A stretch of 25,744 bases of DNA from the NCBI GenBank assembly GCA_002427045.1, contig DIPO01000064.1, positions 48,971 to 74,714 on the forward strand, in the 5' to 3' direction. The notes beneath the pieces were generated by a model, which saw only the letters and a program-made list of their open reading frames with translations, was not told where the DNA came from and made no database searches. Position numbers and translations under genes: made by a program. Position 1 is the first letter of the stretch; the number at the start of each line of letters is the position of its first letter. Origin of the DNA: Firmicutes bacterium UBA5486. GTDB lineage: Bacteria > Bacillota > UBA4882 > UBA10575. Below, in pieces: positions 16,060 to 23,357 of the stretch.

Positions 16060-16091
16060 TATTGTATCAAAGAATAAAAGGAGGAATTAGA

Positions 16092-17129
16092 GTGAGAAAA
16101 TTTAGGTTTCCGGTTCTTGTTTTTTTCTTAATTGTGTTTGTCTTATCAAATATTGCGTTATCTGCCCCTAAAATTTTAATTGGTTTTTCCATGGACACAT
16201 TAAAAGAGGAGCGTTGGCAGAAAGACCGCGATTTCTTTGTTGAGGAAGCAACAAAGCTTGGAGCTAAAGTATTAGTGCAAGCAGCTAATGGTGATGATGC
16301 CCTACAAGTTTCACAGGCTGAAAATCTTCTCTCACAAGGAGTAGATATTCTTGTAGTGGTTCCCCATAATGCGGAAGCATGTGCTGCGATTGTAGAATCA
16401 GCTCATAAATCAAAAGTTTCCGTTATTGCTTATGACCGGCTAATTAAAAACTCTGATGTTGACCTTTACATCTCTTTTGATAATGAAAAAGTTGGAACTC
16501 TTCAAGCAAATTATATTACAAAATTAGTCCCCACTGGTACTTATGTATATATTGGTGGTGCTCCGACTGACAATAATGCTTATATGTTTAAAGCTGGTGC
16601 CATGAAAGTGGTTGACCCATTGGTTAAAGCCGGTAAGATTAAACTCGCTTATGACCAATTCACCAATGATTGGAAACCAGAAATTGCCCAGTCTAACATG
16701 GAAAATGCCTTGACCCTTCTCGATAACAAAGTAGATGCCGTTATTGCTGCAAATGATGGTACTGCCGGTGGAGTTATCCAGGCATTAACCGAGCAGAAAT
16801 TGGCAGGTAAAGTCCCTGTTTCTGGTCAGGATGCCGAACTTGCTGCCTGTCAACGTATTGTTGAAGGAACCCAGACCATGACCGTCTACAAACCAATTAG
16901 GGTTATTGCCGAAGCAGCAGCCCGGGCCGCTGTTGATATGGCTAAGAAGAAAAAGATTAAGACGACTATGACTGTTAATAATGGTAAGATTGATGTCCCG
17001 TTCCTTGCCCTAGAGCCGATTGCTGTGGACAAAGATAATATGTACAAAGTAATTATCAAAGACGGATTCCATAAGTTAGAAGATGTTTATCGGAATCTAC
17101 CGAAAAAAGATTGGCCTGCTCAAAAGTAA
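16092..17129 (+). CDS. xylF: D-xylose ABC transporter substrate-binding protein
   Basis: The 345-residue XylF delivers xylose to the XylGH permease. Segments closely resemble Escherichia coli XylF: FSMDTLKEERWQKDRDFF, AYDRLIKNSDVDLYISFDN followed by EKVG, GGAPTDNNAYMFKAGAMKV, DAVIAANDGTAGGVIQAL, GQDAELAACQRIVEGTQTM and TVYKPIRV. The signal peptide (about 3-24) ends in ALSA with no lipobox Cys, so the protein should be released as a soluble periplasmic protein, unusual for a monoderm Gram-positive. Start: GTG at 16092, 7 nt after AAAAGGAGG; an in-frame TTG at 16062 lies upstream of that site and is less likely. A large hairpin follows before xylG. Confidence 0.93.
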   Translation: MRKFRFPVLVFFLIVFVLSNIALSAPKILIGFSMDTLKEERWQKDRDFFVEEATKLGAKVLVQAANGDDALQVSQAENLLSQGVDILVVVPHNAEACAAIVESAHKSKVSVIAYDRLIKNSDVDLYISFDNEKVGTLQANYITKLVPTGTYVYIGGAPTDNNAYMFKAGAMKVVDPLVKAGKIKLAYDQFTNDWKPEIAQSNMENALTLLDNKVDAVIAANDGTAGGVIQALTEQKLAGKVPVSGQDAELAACQRIVEGTQTMTVYKPIRVIAEAAARAAVDMAKKKKIKTTMTVNNGKIDVPFLALEPIAVDKDNMYKVIIKDGFHKLEDVYRNLPKKDWPAQK

Positions 17130-17144
17130 TACGTTCTTTTTAAA

Positions 17145-17217
17145 AAAAGAGAGAGGCCCTGCCCCAGAGGGAATAATTTGTATGGTTGAACTATTAGGGG
17201 CCTTGCCTCTCTCTTTT
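17145..17217 (+). terminator. large hairpin between xylF and xylG, probable partial terminator
   Basis: A perfect 13-bp stem, AAAAGAGAGAGGC (17145-17157) with GCCTCTCTCTTTT (17205-17217), contains an inner GCCCC/GGGGC helix. The stem ends in T4. It lies 15 nt after the xylF stop. Such hairpins often protect or limit transcripts so that the binding protein is made in excess over the permease. Confidence 0.75.
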
Positions 17218-17264
17218 CCTTATTCTAACAAACTCTACCAAATCATTCTTACTTTGTACATCAA

Positions 17265-17405
17265 TTAGGGGAATACATATCAGCATGAGCGGCTACCTAA
17301 TTGAGCTGGGTTTTATTTAGCATTCAGTCTTTTGAAAATGCATATAACTTGACCTTTACTTAAAGAGTACGAAATGTGGGATAGGTAATTATGTATTTCC
17401 CTTAT
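17265..17405. repeat. MITE-like dispersed element E9 upstream of xylG
   Basis: The left end TTAGGGGAATACATAT (17265-17280) and right end AATTATGTATTTCCCTTAT (17387-17405) are inverted variants of the family ends. Together with the hairpin at 17145 it accounts for most of the 356-base gap before xylG. I see no other gene in the gap. Confidence 0.5.
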
Positions 17406-17485
17406 ATAAAACGTATCTAAATTATTGTTAAGTCTCCCAAAAGTAAGGATGATGTTGATTTTCCATTAAGAGAGGAGGTACACCC

Positions 17486-19006
17486 ATGGAGGAATTCGTA
17501 CTGGAAATGAAAGATATAACTAAAGATTTTCCTGGGGTGCGGGCTCTCGATAACGTCAGCTTTAAGGTTCGCCCTGGTGAAATTCATGCTCTTTGTGGTG
17601 AGAATGGTGCCGGTAAATCTACTTTGATGAAGATTTTAAGTGGCGTGTATCCGGTAGGAACATATACAGGTGAAATTTATATCAATGGTGAACTCCAGTC
17701 TTATAACAATATCCGTGAGTCGGAAAATGCTGGAATTGCCATTATTAATCAGGAATTATCTGTAATCAAACAGATGACCATCGGCGAGAATATCTTCCTT
17801 GGTAATGAACCAACTAATTTAGGGGTTGTTATTGATTGGGGGCGCCTATATTCTGAGACTAAACTATGGCTTAAAGAAGTTGGTTTACAGGTTAGTCCCG
17901 AGACAAAGGTAGGCAAACTAGGTGTTGGGCAACAGCAAATGATTGAAATTGCTAAAGCTCTTTCTAAAAAGGCAAAAATATTAATCTTGGATGAACCTAC
18001 TGCTGCTTTAACTGAAAGCGAAGTTGATACCTTATTCTCAATTCTTAAGAACCTCCAAGCTAATGGTGTTACCTGTATCTATATATCCCACAAACTAGGA
18101 GAAGTGATGGAGATTGCAGATACAGTTACTATATTAAGAGATGGCCAGATGATTACAACTCTTCCCATTAAGGAAACCACAGAAAACCAAATTATCTCTA
18201 TGATGGTTGGAAGGGAATTATCGGAACGTTTCCCCAGGATTGAACATAGTTTTGGTGAGGTAATACTGGAAGTTGAAGATTATCAGGCATTTGCTCCAGA
18301 AAATAGTGAGCGTCCGATCCTAAAAAATATTAATTTTAATGTCCGGGAAGGAGAGATTTTAGGAATTGCTGGTTTAATGGGTGCCGGCCGGAGTGAATTA
18401 GTTATGAGCATTTTTGGCGGATTAGCCGGTAGTCACAGTGGAAGAATCGTAATTGATGGAAAACCAGTGAAGATTAATTCCCCTGAAGATGCTATTAAAA
18501 ACGGCCTTTCCTTAATTACTGAAGACCGGAAAAGGTATGGACTTATTCTGAAACATGATGTCAAGAAGAATTTAACTTTAGCTAATTTACCAAACTTATG
18601 TAATTGGGGATGCATTAATTTTAATGAGGAAGTTAAGATTAGCCAGAAATTTGTAGATTTACTACAGATTAAAACTCCAACCGTTGAAACTAAAGTTAAT
18701 AATTTGAGTGGCGGTAATCAGCAAAAAGTAGTTCTTGGTAAATGGTTGATGACTAAACCTAAAGTTTTGATTATGGATGAACCGACCCGGGGAATTGATG
18801 TGGGTGCTAAATTTGAAATCTATAATATTATGAACAAACTAAAACAAGAAGGTGTCGCGATTATTATGGTCTCTTCTGAACTTCCGGAAATCTTAGGAAT
18901 GAGTGACCGAATATTAGTTATGCATAATGGCACCATTAATGGAGAATTCATGCACGATGAGGCTGACCAAGAAAAAATTATGTTGGCGGCGACAGGAGGG
19001 AAATAA
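17486..19006 (+). CDS. xylG: xylose ABC transporter ATP-binding protein, tandem NBDs
   Basis: The 506-residue protein has two ABC domains, as in all RbsA/XylG/MglA-type sugar importers. The first has Walker A GENGAGKST (38-46), a signature region with LGVGQQQM and Walker B ILILDEPTAAL. The second has a degenerate Walker A (GLMGAGRSE), a canonical signature LSGGNQQKV and Walker B VLIMDEPTRGIDVG. ATP hydrolysis powers sugar import at the inner face of the membrane. ATG at 17486 is preceded by AGAGGAGG. Three bases separate its stop from xylH, so the two are co-translated. Confidence 0.95.
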   Translation: MEEFVLEMKDITKDFPGVRALDNVSFKVRPGEIHALCGENGAGKSTLMKILSGVYPVGTYTGEIYINGELQSYNNIRESENAGIAIINQELSVIKQMTIGENIFLGNEPTNLGVVIDWGRLYSETKLWLKEVGLQVSPETKVGKLGVGQQQMIEIAKALSKKAKILILDEPTAALTESEVDTLFSILKNLQANGVTCIYISHKLGEVMEIADTVTILRDGQMITTLPIKETTENQIISMMVGRELSERFPRIEHSFGEVILEVEDYQAFAPENSERPILKNINFNVREGEILGIAGLMGAGRSELVMSIFGGLAGSHSGRIVIDGKPVKINSPEDAIKNGLSLITEDRKRYGLILKHDVKKNLTLANLPNLCNWGCINFNEEVKISQKFVDLLQIKTPTVETKVNNLSGGNQQKVVLGKWLMTKPKVLIMDEPTRGIDVGAKFEIYNIMNKLKQEGVAIIMVSSELPEILGMSDRILVMHNGTINGEFMHDEADQEKIMLAATGGK

Positions 19007-19009
19007 AAA

Positions 19010-20182
19010 ATGAATAAAATAGAAACGCCGGTTATTCAAAGAGAAGAAAACTTCTGGCGACGTTTATCTTTTAAAATTGATATTCGAGCCTATACGATGG
19101 TCTTTGCATTAATTGGGATCTGGATTATCTTTACTATATTTACGGGCGGTAAATTTCTTACTCCCCGAAATTTATCAAACCTTTCCCGACAGATGTCAAT
19201 CACAGCAGTATTAGCTATTGGTATGGTTATGGTTATTGTTGCTACTCATATTGATTTATCCGTTGGTTCGGTATTAGGTTTAACTGGAGGACTTGCTGCC
19301 ATACTTCAAGTTTGGTATCGGGTTCCAACTGTATGGGCTATTCTTGCCGCATTGGCTCTTGGAACAATACTTGGTATCTGGCATGGGTATTGGGTTGCGT
19401 ATCATAATGTCCCTGCTTTTATTGTAACTTTATCTGGCCTGATGGCTTACCGTGGGATGTTACTGGGAGCAGCAAAAGGATTAACCATCGCACCTATGGA
19501 ACCAGATTTTAAAATTATTAGTAGTGGTTATTTAAATGGAATTCCTGGAATAGTCTTAACTGTTGTTGTTATTGGTGCGATAATTATCGGTAGGTTTAGG
19601 TCACGAGCTACCAAGATCAAATATGGTTTTGAGGTACGTTCCTTTACTTTAGAATTATTGATTACACTCTTTTATTGTGGGCTTATTGCGCTTGCAACTT
19701 ATGTATTATATCAGTATGAAGGGATACCTTACCCTGTTATTTTGGTTCTCTTTCTTACTGCAGTATTCTCTTTTATTACCAATAATACTAAATTTGGCCG
19801 ACAGGTTTATGCCATGGGGGGAAATGTTGAAGCGGCTCGGCTTTCCGGTATTAATGTCCGTCGCCGGACAGTAATGATTTTTCTTTTATCAGGTCTATTG
19901 GCTTCGATCGCAGGCGTTATTACTACCGCTAGATTAAATGCAGCAACAATTACAGCTGGACAAGGCGCAGAACTGGATGCAGTTGCTTCCTGTGTTATTG
20001 GTGGAACCAGTTTATTGGGAGGTATAGGGAGTATTCCTGGAGCTATCCTTGGTGCATTAGTAATGGCTAGCCTTGACAATGGTATGAGTATGATGAATAC
20101 TGAGGCCTTCTGGCAGCAGATCATCAAGGGGTTTGTTCTTTTGTTTGCTGTTTGGGTAGATTTTAAGACGAAAAAGAAATAA
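19010..20182 (+). CDS. xylH: xylose ABC transporter permease
   Basis: The 390-residue protein is very hydrophobic, with about ten predicted membrane helices, and belongs to the BPD_transp_2 (RbsC/XylH) family. Typical segments: AIGMVMVIVATHIDLSVGSV near 65-84, NVPAFIVTLSGLM near 134-146, a cytoplasmic EAA-like loop GRQVYAMGGNVEAARLSGIN near 265-284, and LDAVASCVIGGTSLLGGIGS near 325-344. Length near 390 and the long central loop fit XylH rather than RbsC (about 320). It forms the membrane channel with XylG. Stop is followed by a strong terminator. Confidence 0.94.
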   Translation: MNKIETPVIQREENFWRRLSFKIDIRAYTMVFALIGIWIIFTIFTGGKFLTPRNLSNLSRQMSITAVLAIGMVMVIVATHIDLSVGSVLGLTGGLAAILQVWYRVPTVWAILAALALGTILGIWHGYWVAYHNVPAFIVTLSGLMAYRGMLLGAAKGLTIAPMEPDFKIISSGYLNGIPGIVLTVVVIGAIIIGRFRSRATKIKYGFEVRSFTLELLITLFYCGLIALATYVLYQYEGIPYPVILVLFLTAVFSFITNNTKFGRQVYAMGGNVEAARLSGINVRRRTVMIFLLSGLLASIAGVITTARLNAATITAGQGAELDAVASCVIGGTSLLGGIGSIPGAILGALVMASLDNGMSMMNTEAFWQQIIKGFVLLFAVWVDFKTKKK

Positions 20183-20194
20183 GTAGAACATATA

Positions 20195-20226
20195 AAAAGG
20201 GAAGTGTTATTGCTTCCCTTTTTTTT
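20195..20226 (+). terminator. Rho-independent terminator of the xylFGH operon
   Basis: AAGGGAAG (20197-20204) pairs with CTTCCCTT (20213-20220) around an 8-nt loop and runs into eight T (20219-20226). Confidence 0.9.
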
Positions 20227-20239
20227 AAATGTGGGACTT

Positions 20240-20368
20240 GTAATTTAAGGAATTGCATAATTCAATTATTTAAGATTCGGCCACAATATATTGATAGCCC
20301 ACTAGTAATTGTCTAGTCTTAAGACAATTACCTCGAATATTAGTCAAATATGCAATTCCCTCAATTAC
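20240..20368. repeat. MITE-like dispersed element E6
   Basis: The left end GTAATTTAAGGAATTGCATA (20240-20259) and right end TATGCAATTCCCTCAATTAC (20349-20368) are inverted with two mismatches in 19-20 bases, the best-matched pair in the window. Near the centre is a perfect 10-bp hairpin, GTAATTGTCT (20305-20314) with AGACAATTAC (20322-20331). A direct repeat, CAATTACCTCGAATAT and CAATTACCTCAAGTAT (20326 and 20362), straddles the right end. Confidence 0.65.
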
Positions 20369-20487
20369 CTCAAGTATGCATTTAACAAATTATACAATAG
20401 CAATTGTGAAATATCTTACAAGACTTAACTTGCGAATAACTATCTTTTTTTTGGAAAAGGTGTTAAGATATATAAAAGTATATACTT

Positions 20488-20647
20488 GAAGGGAATTATA
20501 TAATCACTATTTCGCACTTGTTTAGTAAAGTTCAAGCTAAATTAGTAAACTAAAAACCGGATGCAAAATAAAGCTTTAGCTAAATTAAGGAAGGTGCGAA
20601 TAGTAAGGCCTATGGTTTTATTATCTAATTATGCGATTCTTTAATTA
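20488..20647. repeat. MITE-like dispersed element E3, leader of the chemoreceptor gene
   Basis: The outer ends GGGAATTATATAATCA (20491-20506) and TAATTATGCGATTCTTTAA (20626-20644) are inverted family ends. Inner arms ACTATTTCGCACTT (20506-20519) and AAGGTGCGAATAGT (20591-20604) pair with one bulge. The element ends a few bases before the chemoreceptor ribosome-binding site and would form a large stem-loop in its leader RNA. With E6 and the xylH terminator it fills the 484-base gap; no other gene is seen there. Confidence 0.55.
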
Positions 20648-20666
20648 TATTAAAGGGGATGTTAAA

Positions 20667-22394
20667 ATGATTGCCATCACCCCATCTTCTGAAGGTTCAA
20701 AAAAGGATAAAAAGATAGCAACCGGAAGTGTATTAATTAAAATATCTGTTATCATTATCATTATGAGTCTTACTATAGTGGGTATTGGTGTAATTGGGAT
20801 CCAAAAAATTAACCAAATGCACCAAGTAGCAAAAGATATCTTTAATAGTAATACTTCAGAGTTATATCCTATTTCCGAATTTTTACGTACCATCTATAAT
20901 GCAGAAGTTAATAGTAGGATTGCGGTCGAAAAAGGTGATGGTGCAGCGATTGCTAAATTATCGAGAGATATCAATGATGTCAGTGGCCAATTAGGAAATT
21001 TTAAATATTCTTTATCAGAAGAAGTAGTTGCTAGTATCGAAGAACACTGGGCAGATTATAATAAGGCAATTAATGACCTATATAATGAATTAAGAAAAGC
21101 TGGTTCAGATAATGATATTAAAATTATATATGAGGGGTTTATAAAAGAATCCCATAATCTTTATGAATATATTCATCAGCTTAGTAGAGATTTACGCAGA
21201 CATGGCCTTGATAGTTTTTCCCGAGGAAAACTGGTTTATGAGTCGGCATATAGACAGCAGATAATAATTACTATTCTTGGTTTAAGTTTAGCGATCATCC
21301 TTGGTTTTTTTGTTGCTGTTTCTATAACCCGCCCCTTGCATCAACTTCGTTCCTCTACCGAGGAATTGGCAGATGGAAATCTTAGAGTAAAAGCTGTTGT
21401 AAACTCTAAAGATGAGGTAGAAATGGTTGCTTCAGCCTTTAATAAAGCTGTAGAAGAATTACGAACAATGGTGACTGGTGCAATAGAAAATGCTAAAAAT
21501 ATTACATCATCTAGTGAGAAACTCTTTAGAGTAGTGGAAGCGAATAGTCGTGCATTAGGTGAATTAAATCAACTGGTGGAGCATTTAGCTCAGTCCGCAA
21601 CTACTCAAACGGGGGCAGTACAGTCGGCGGTTGATACAGTTCAAGAAGCCATTGCTGGAACTGCTATGGTCTCTAATGCTACGGTTGAGATAAACGATAC
21701 TTGTCAGGAAGCTTCCCTTGCAGCTGAACGAGGGGGAAAAGCAAGTGTTGAATTGGTCAATACAATTGAGAGTCTAGTAGGTTCTGTTAAAGAAGTTGAA
21801 GAGATCGTTTGTAATTTAGCAGATGACACTAACCAGGTTCGTGACATGGTTGAAGTTATCCGTGATATTGTTGAGAATACGACTTTACTATCTTTAAATG
21901 CCTCTATTGAGGCTGCTCGGGCTGGAGAACACGGAAAAGGTTTTGCAGTGGTTGCTACTAATATCCGGCAATTAGCGGCCAAGTCAGACTCCTCCTTAGA
22001 CCATATTGATGCTGTTATTAATAATATCTTTGAAAAAACTTCTGCCGCAGTGGCTTCAGTAACTCAGGGCAGTGTTCAAGTAGAAAACGGGAGAAAAACA
22101 TTGACTGAGACCATTTCGATTTTTACGGATCTTGTAAATCAAGTTGCCCAAATTACGGCGAAAATCTCGCAGATAACCGAGACAGCTCTTCAGATGAATT
22201 ATAATAATGAGCAGGTCATACTAGGAATGGATGCGATTGATAGAATTACCCAGGAAAATCTTGCTGCAGTTGAAGAAGTATCTGCTACTACTCAAGAACA
22301 ATATGCTTCGATCTCTATTGTTACCGATGCGGCTCGACAACTTCAGGTAATGGCTAGTCAGTTAAGTGCGGCGGCTGATAAGTTTAATATTTAA
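20667..22394 (+). CDS. methyl-accepting chemotaxis protein
   Basis: The 575-residue chemoreceptor has TM1 (about 22-46), a helical extracytoplasmic sensor of about 150 residues (four-helix-bundle type), TM2 (about 198-220), a HAMP domain (about 220-272) and a cytoplasmic signalling coiled coil. The conserved tip is SLNASIEAARAGEHGKGFAV. It signals to CheA/CheW, which are not in the window. The start was set at ATG 20667, where AAAGGGG lies 8 nt upstream; an in-frame ATG at 20631 lies inside a dispersed repeat and lacks such a site. No C-terminal CheR-binding pentapeptide is seen. Proximity to xylFGH suggests a possible role in sugar taxis, unproven. Confidence 0.93.
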   Translation: MIAITPSSEGSKKDKKIATGSVLIKISVIIIIMSLTIVGIGVIGIQKINQMHQVAKDIFNSNTSELYPISEFLRTIYNAEVNSRIAVEKGDGAAIAKLSRDINDVSGQLGNFKYSLSEEVVASIEEHWADYNKAINDLYNELRKAGSDNDIKIIYEGFIKESHNLYEYIHQLSRDLRRHGLDSFSRGKLVYESAYRQQIIITILGLSLAIILGFFVAVSITRPLHQLRSSTEELADGNLRVKAVVNSKDEVEMVASAFNKAVEELRTMVTGAIENAKNITSSSEKLFRVVEANSRALGELNQLVEHLAQSATTQTGAVQSAVDTVQEAIAGTAMVSNATVEINDTCQEASLAAERGGKASVELVNTIESLVGSVKEVEEIVCNLADDTNQVRDMVEVIRDIVENTTLLSLNASIEAARAGEHGKGFAVVATNIRQLAAKSDSSLDHIDAVINNIFEKTSAAVASVTQGSVQVENGRKTLTETISIFTDLVNQVAQITAKISQITETALQMNYNNEQVILGMDAIDRITQENLAAVEEVSATTQEQYASISIVTDAARQLQVMASQLSAAADKFNI

Positions 22395-22418
22395 GAGAAT
22401 TGCATAATTTCCTTAAAG
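22392..22418. repeat. single end of the dispersed repeat at the chemoreceptor stop
   Basis: GAATTGCATAATTTCCTTAA (22397-22416) is a near-consensus end, and the TTTAAG leading into it contains the chemoreceptor stop codon. No clear inverted partner lies before the next gene. The following CCTT/AAGG and T6 could make a weak terminator. Confidence 0.5.
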
Positions 22419-22487
22419 ATAAAGGATTTTTTCCAAGATTGCCTAATTTAATCTCTGGTGGGAACTTCACTTGCCGGAGGTGTAATG

Positions 22488-23336
22488 ATGAAGTTATATA
22501 TGGCAATCTTTTTTGTTTTATTATCCTTTTTTTCTTTGGCTGTAACTACGGAGGCTTCTTGGCAATTAGGTTTAGATTGGCGGGTTAATGAAAGTATCGA
22601 ACCGAGTGCTTGTAAGCTGAATTGGTGGTTTTGGCCTGGATGGGGAATTAGAAGTGTTTATGCCTGGGAAGAAGAAGATTTGGGCTTATCAATTGTTTAC
22701 ATTCCAAGAGAAAAAGGGAGTATTAATCCTTATGTAGCTCTTGGAGTTCGGGATGTTTTAGGTTTGTCACAGGTGCCTGTAAAAGAAAAGATAGAATTTG
22801 CAGCTGGTTTAGAGTTTAGAATGGGAAAAAGGTTAAAAGGAGTATCAACTGCGGTTGAAAGCCGGCTTATCCCATCAGATCTGGTAGGAAAGGAAACGAG
22901 TAAACTTACTCCTTTTTTCGGGTTTTCTATTAATTACGATTTGACCCGGAGACCACGCTTAGGTGTACAGAAAGATGATGATCTATATCTTTTGGCGAAA
23001 TTAATCCGGGCTGAAGCAGAAGGCGAACCTTATGAAGGGCAGGTAGCTGTAGGTGCGGTAGTAATCAACCGGGTAAAAAGTAGACAGTTTCCGAATACGA
23101 TCAGAGAGGTTATCTACCAAGAGAATCAGTTTAGCTGTGTACCTAAACTTGCTACTATTGAACCATTAGAGCAATCATTACAAGCAGCTAGGGATGCCTT
23201 AAAAGGCAAGGATCCCTCGCGGGGAGCTCTGTATTATTATAATCCAAAGCTTGCTTCCCCGGCGGGATTAAGGTTTTTTGCTACTGCCGATCTTCAGCGA
23301 ACGGTAAGGATTGGAAACCATATATTTTTTAGATAG
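22488..23336 (+). CDS. SleB/CwlJ-type cell-wall hydrolase with N-terminal beta-strand domain
   Basis: The 282-residue protein has a signal peptide (1-24), a beta-rich region (about 25-152) and a C-terminal Hydrolase_2 (SleB/CwlJ) domain (about 163-282). The C-terminal domain shows the family core LLAKLIRAEAEGEPYEGQVA with its catalytic Glu and VVINRVKSRQFPNTIREVIY. SleB enzymes are lytic transglycosylases acting on peptidoglycan, classically spore cortex. The N-terminal region contains about eight amphipathic strands with alternating hydrophobic/polar residues and ending aromatics (for example GLSIVYIP, PYVALGVRDVL, IEFAAGLEFRMG, PFFGFSINYDL). This suggests a small outer-membrane-like barrel rather than a usual SleB peptidoglycan-binding domain. 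Start: ATG 22488 (or 22485) after CGGAGG; a GTG at 22458 is less likely. Confidence 0.82.
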   Translation: MKLYMAIFFVLLSFFSLAVTTEASWQLGLDWRVNESIEPSACKLNWWFWPGWGIRSVYAWEEEDLGLSIVYIPREKGSINPYVALGVRDVLGLSQVPVKEKIEFAAGLEFRMGKRLKGVSTAVESRLIPSDLVGKETSKLTPFFGFSINYDLTRRPRLGVQKDDDLYLLAKLIRAEAEGEPYEGQVAVGAVVINRVKSRQFPNTIREVIYQENQFSCVPKLATIEPLEQSLQAARDALKGKDPSRGALYYYNPKLASPAGLRFFATADLQRTVRIGNHIFFR

Positions 23337-23357
23337 CTTGAGGAACTAAGAAGAAGA

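Noticed and set aside
16062..16091. N-terminal extension of XylF from TTG 16062
   Set aside because: It would encode the ribosome-binding site of the GTG at 16092, which gives a normal signal peptide.
17083..17268. Small ORF across the end of xylF and the following hairpin
   Set aside because: It overlaps xylF out of frame and runs through the terminator-like stem; no start signal.
19807..20127. Minus-strand ORF of 106 codons
   Set aside because: It is antisense inside xylH, with low-complexity composition; a shadow of the permease codons.
20506..20604. Possible cyclic-di-GMP (GEMM) riboswitch upstream of the chemoreceptor
   Set aside because: The closing helix is there, but the conserved GEMM core and tetraloop-receptor bases are not; the fold is better explained by the repeat element.
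22400..22588. Small plus-strand ORF of 62 codons
   Set aside because: It starts inside a repeat end without a ribosome-binding site and overlaps the SleB gene in another frame.
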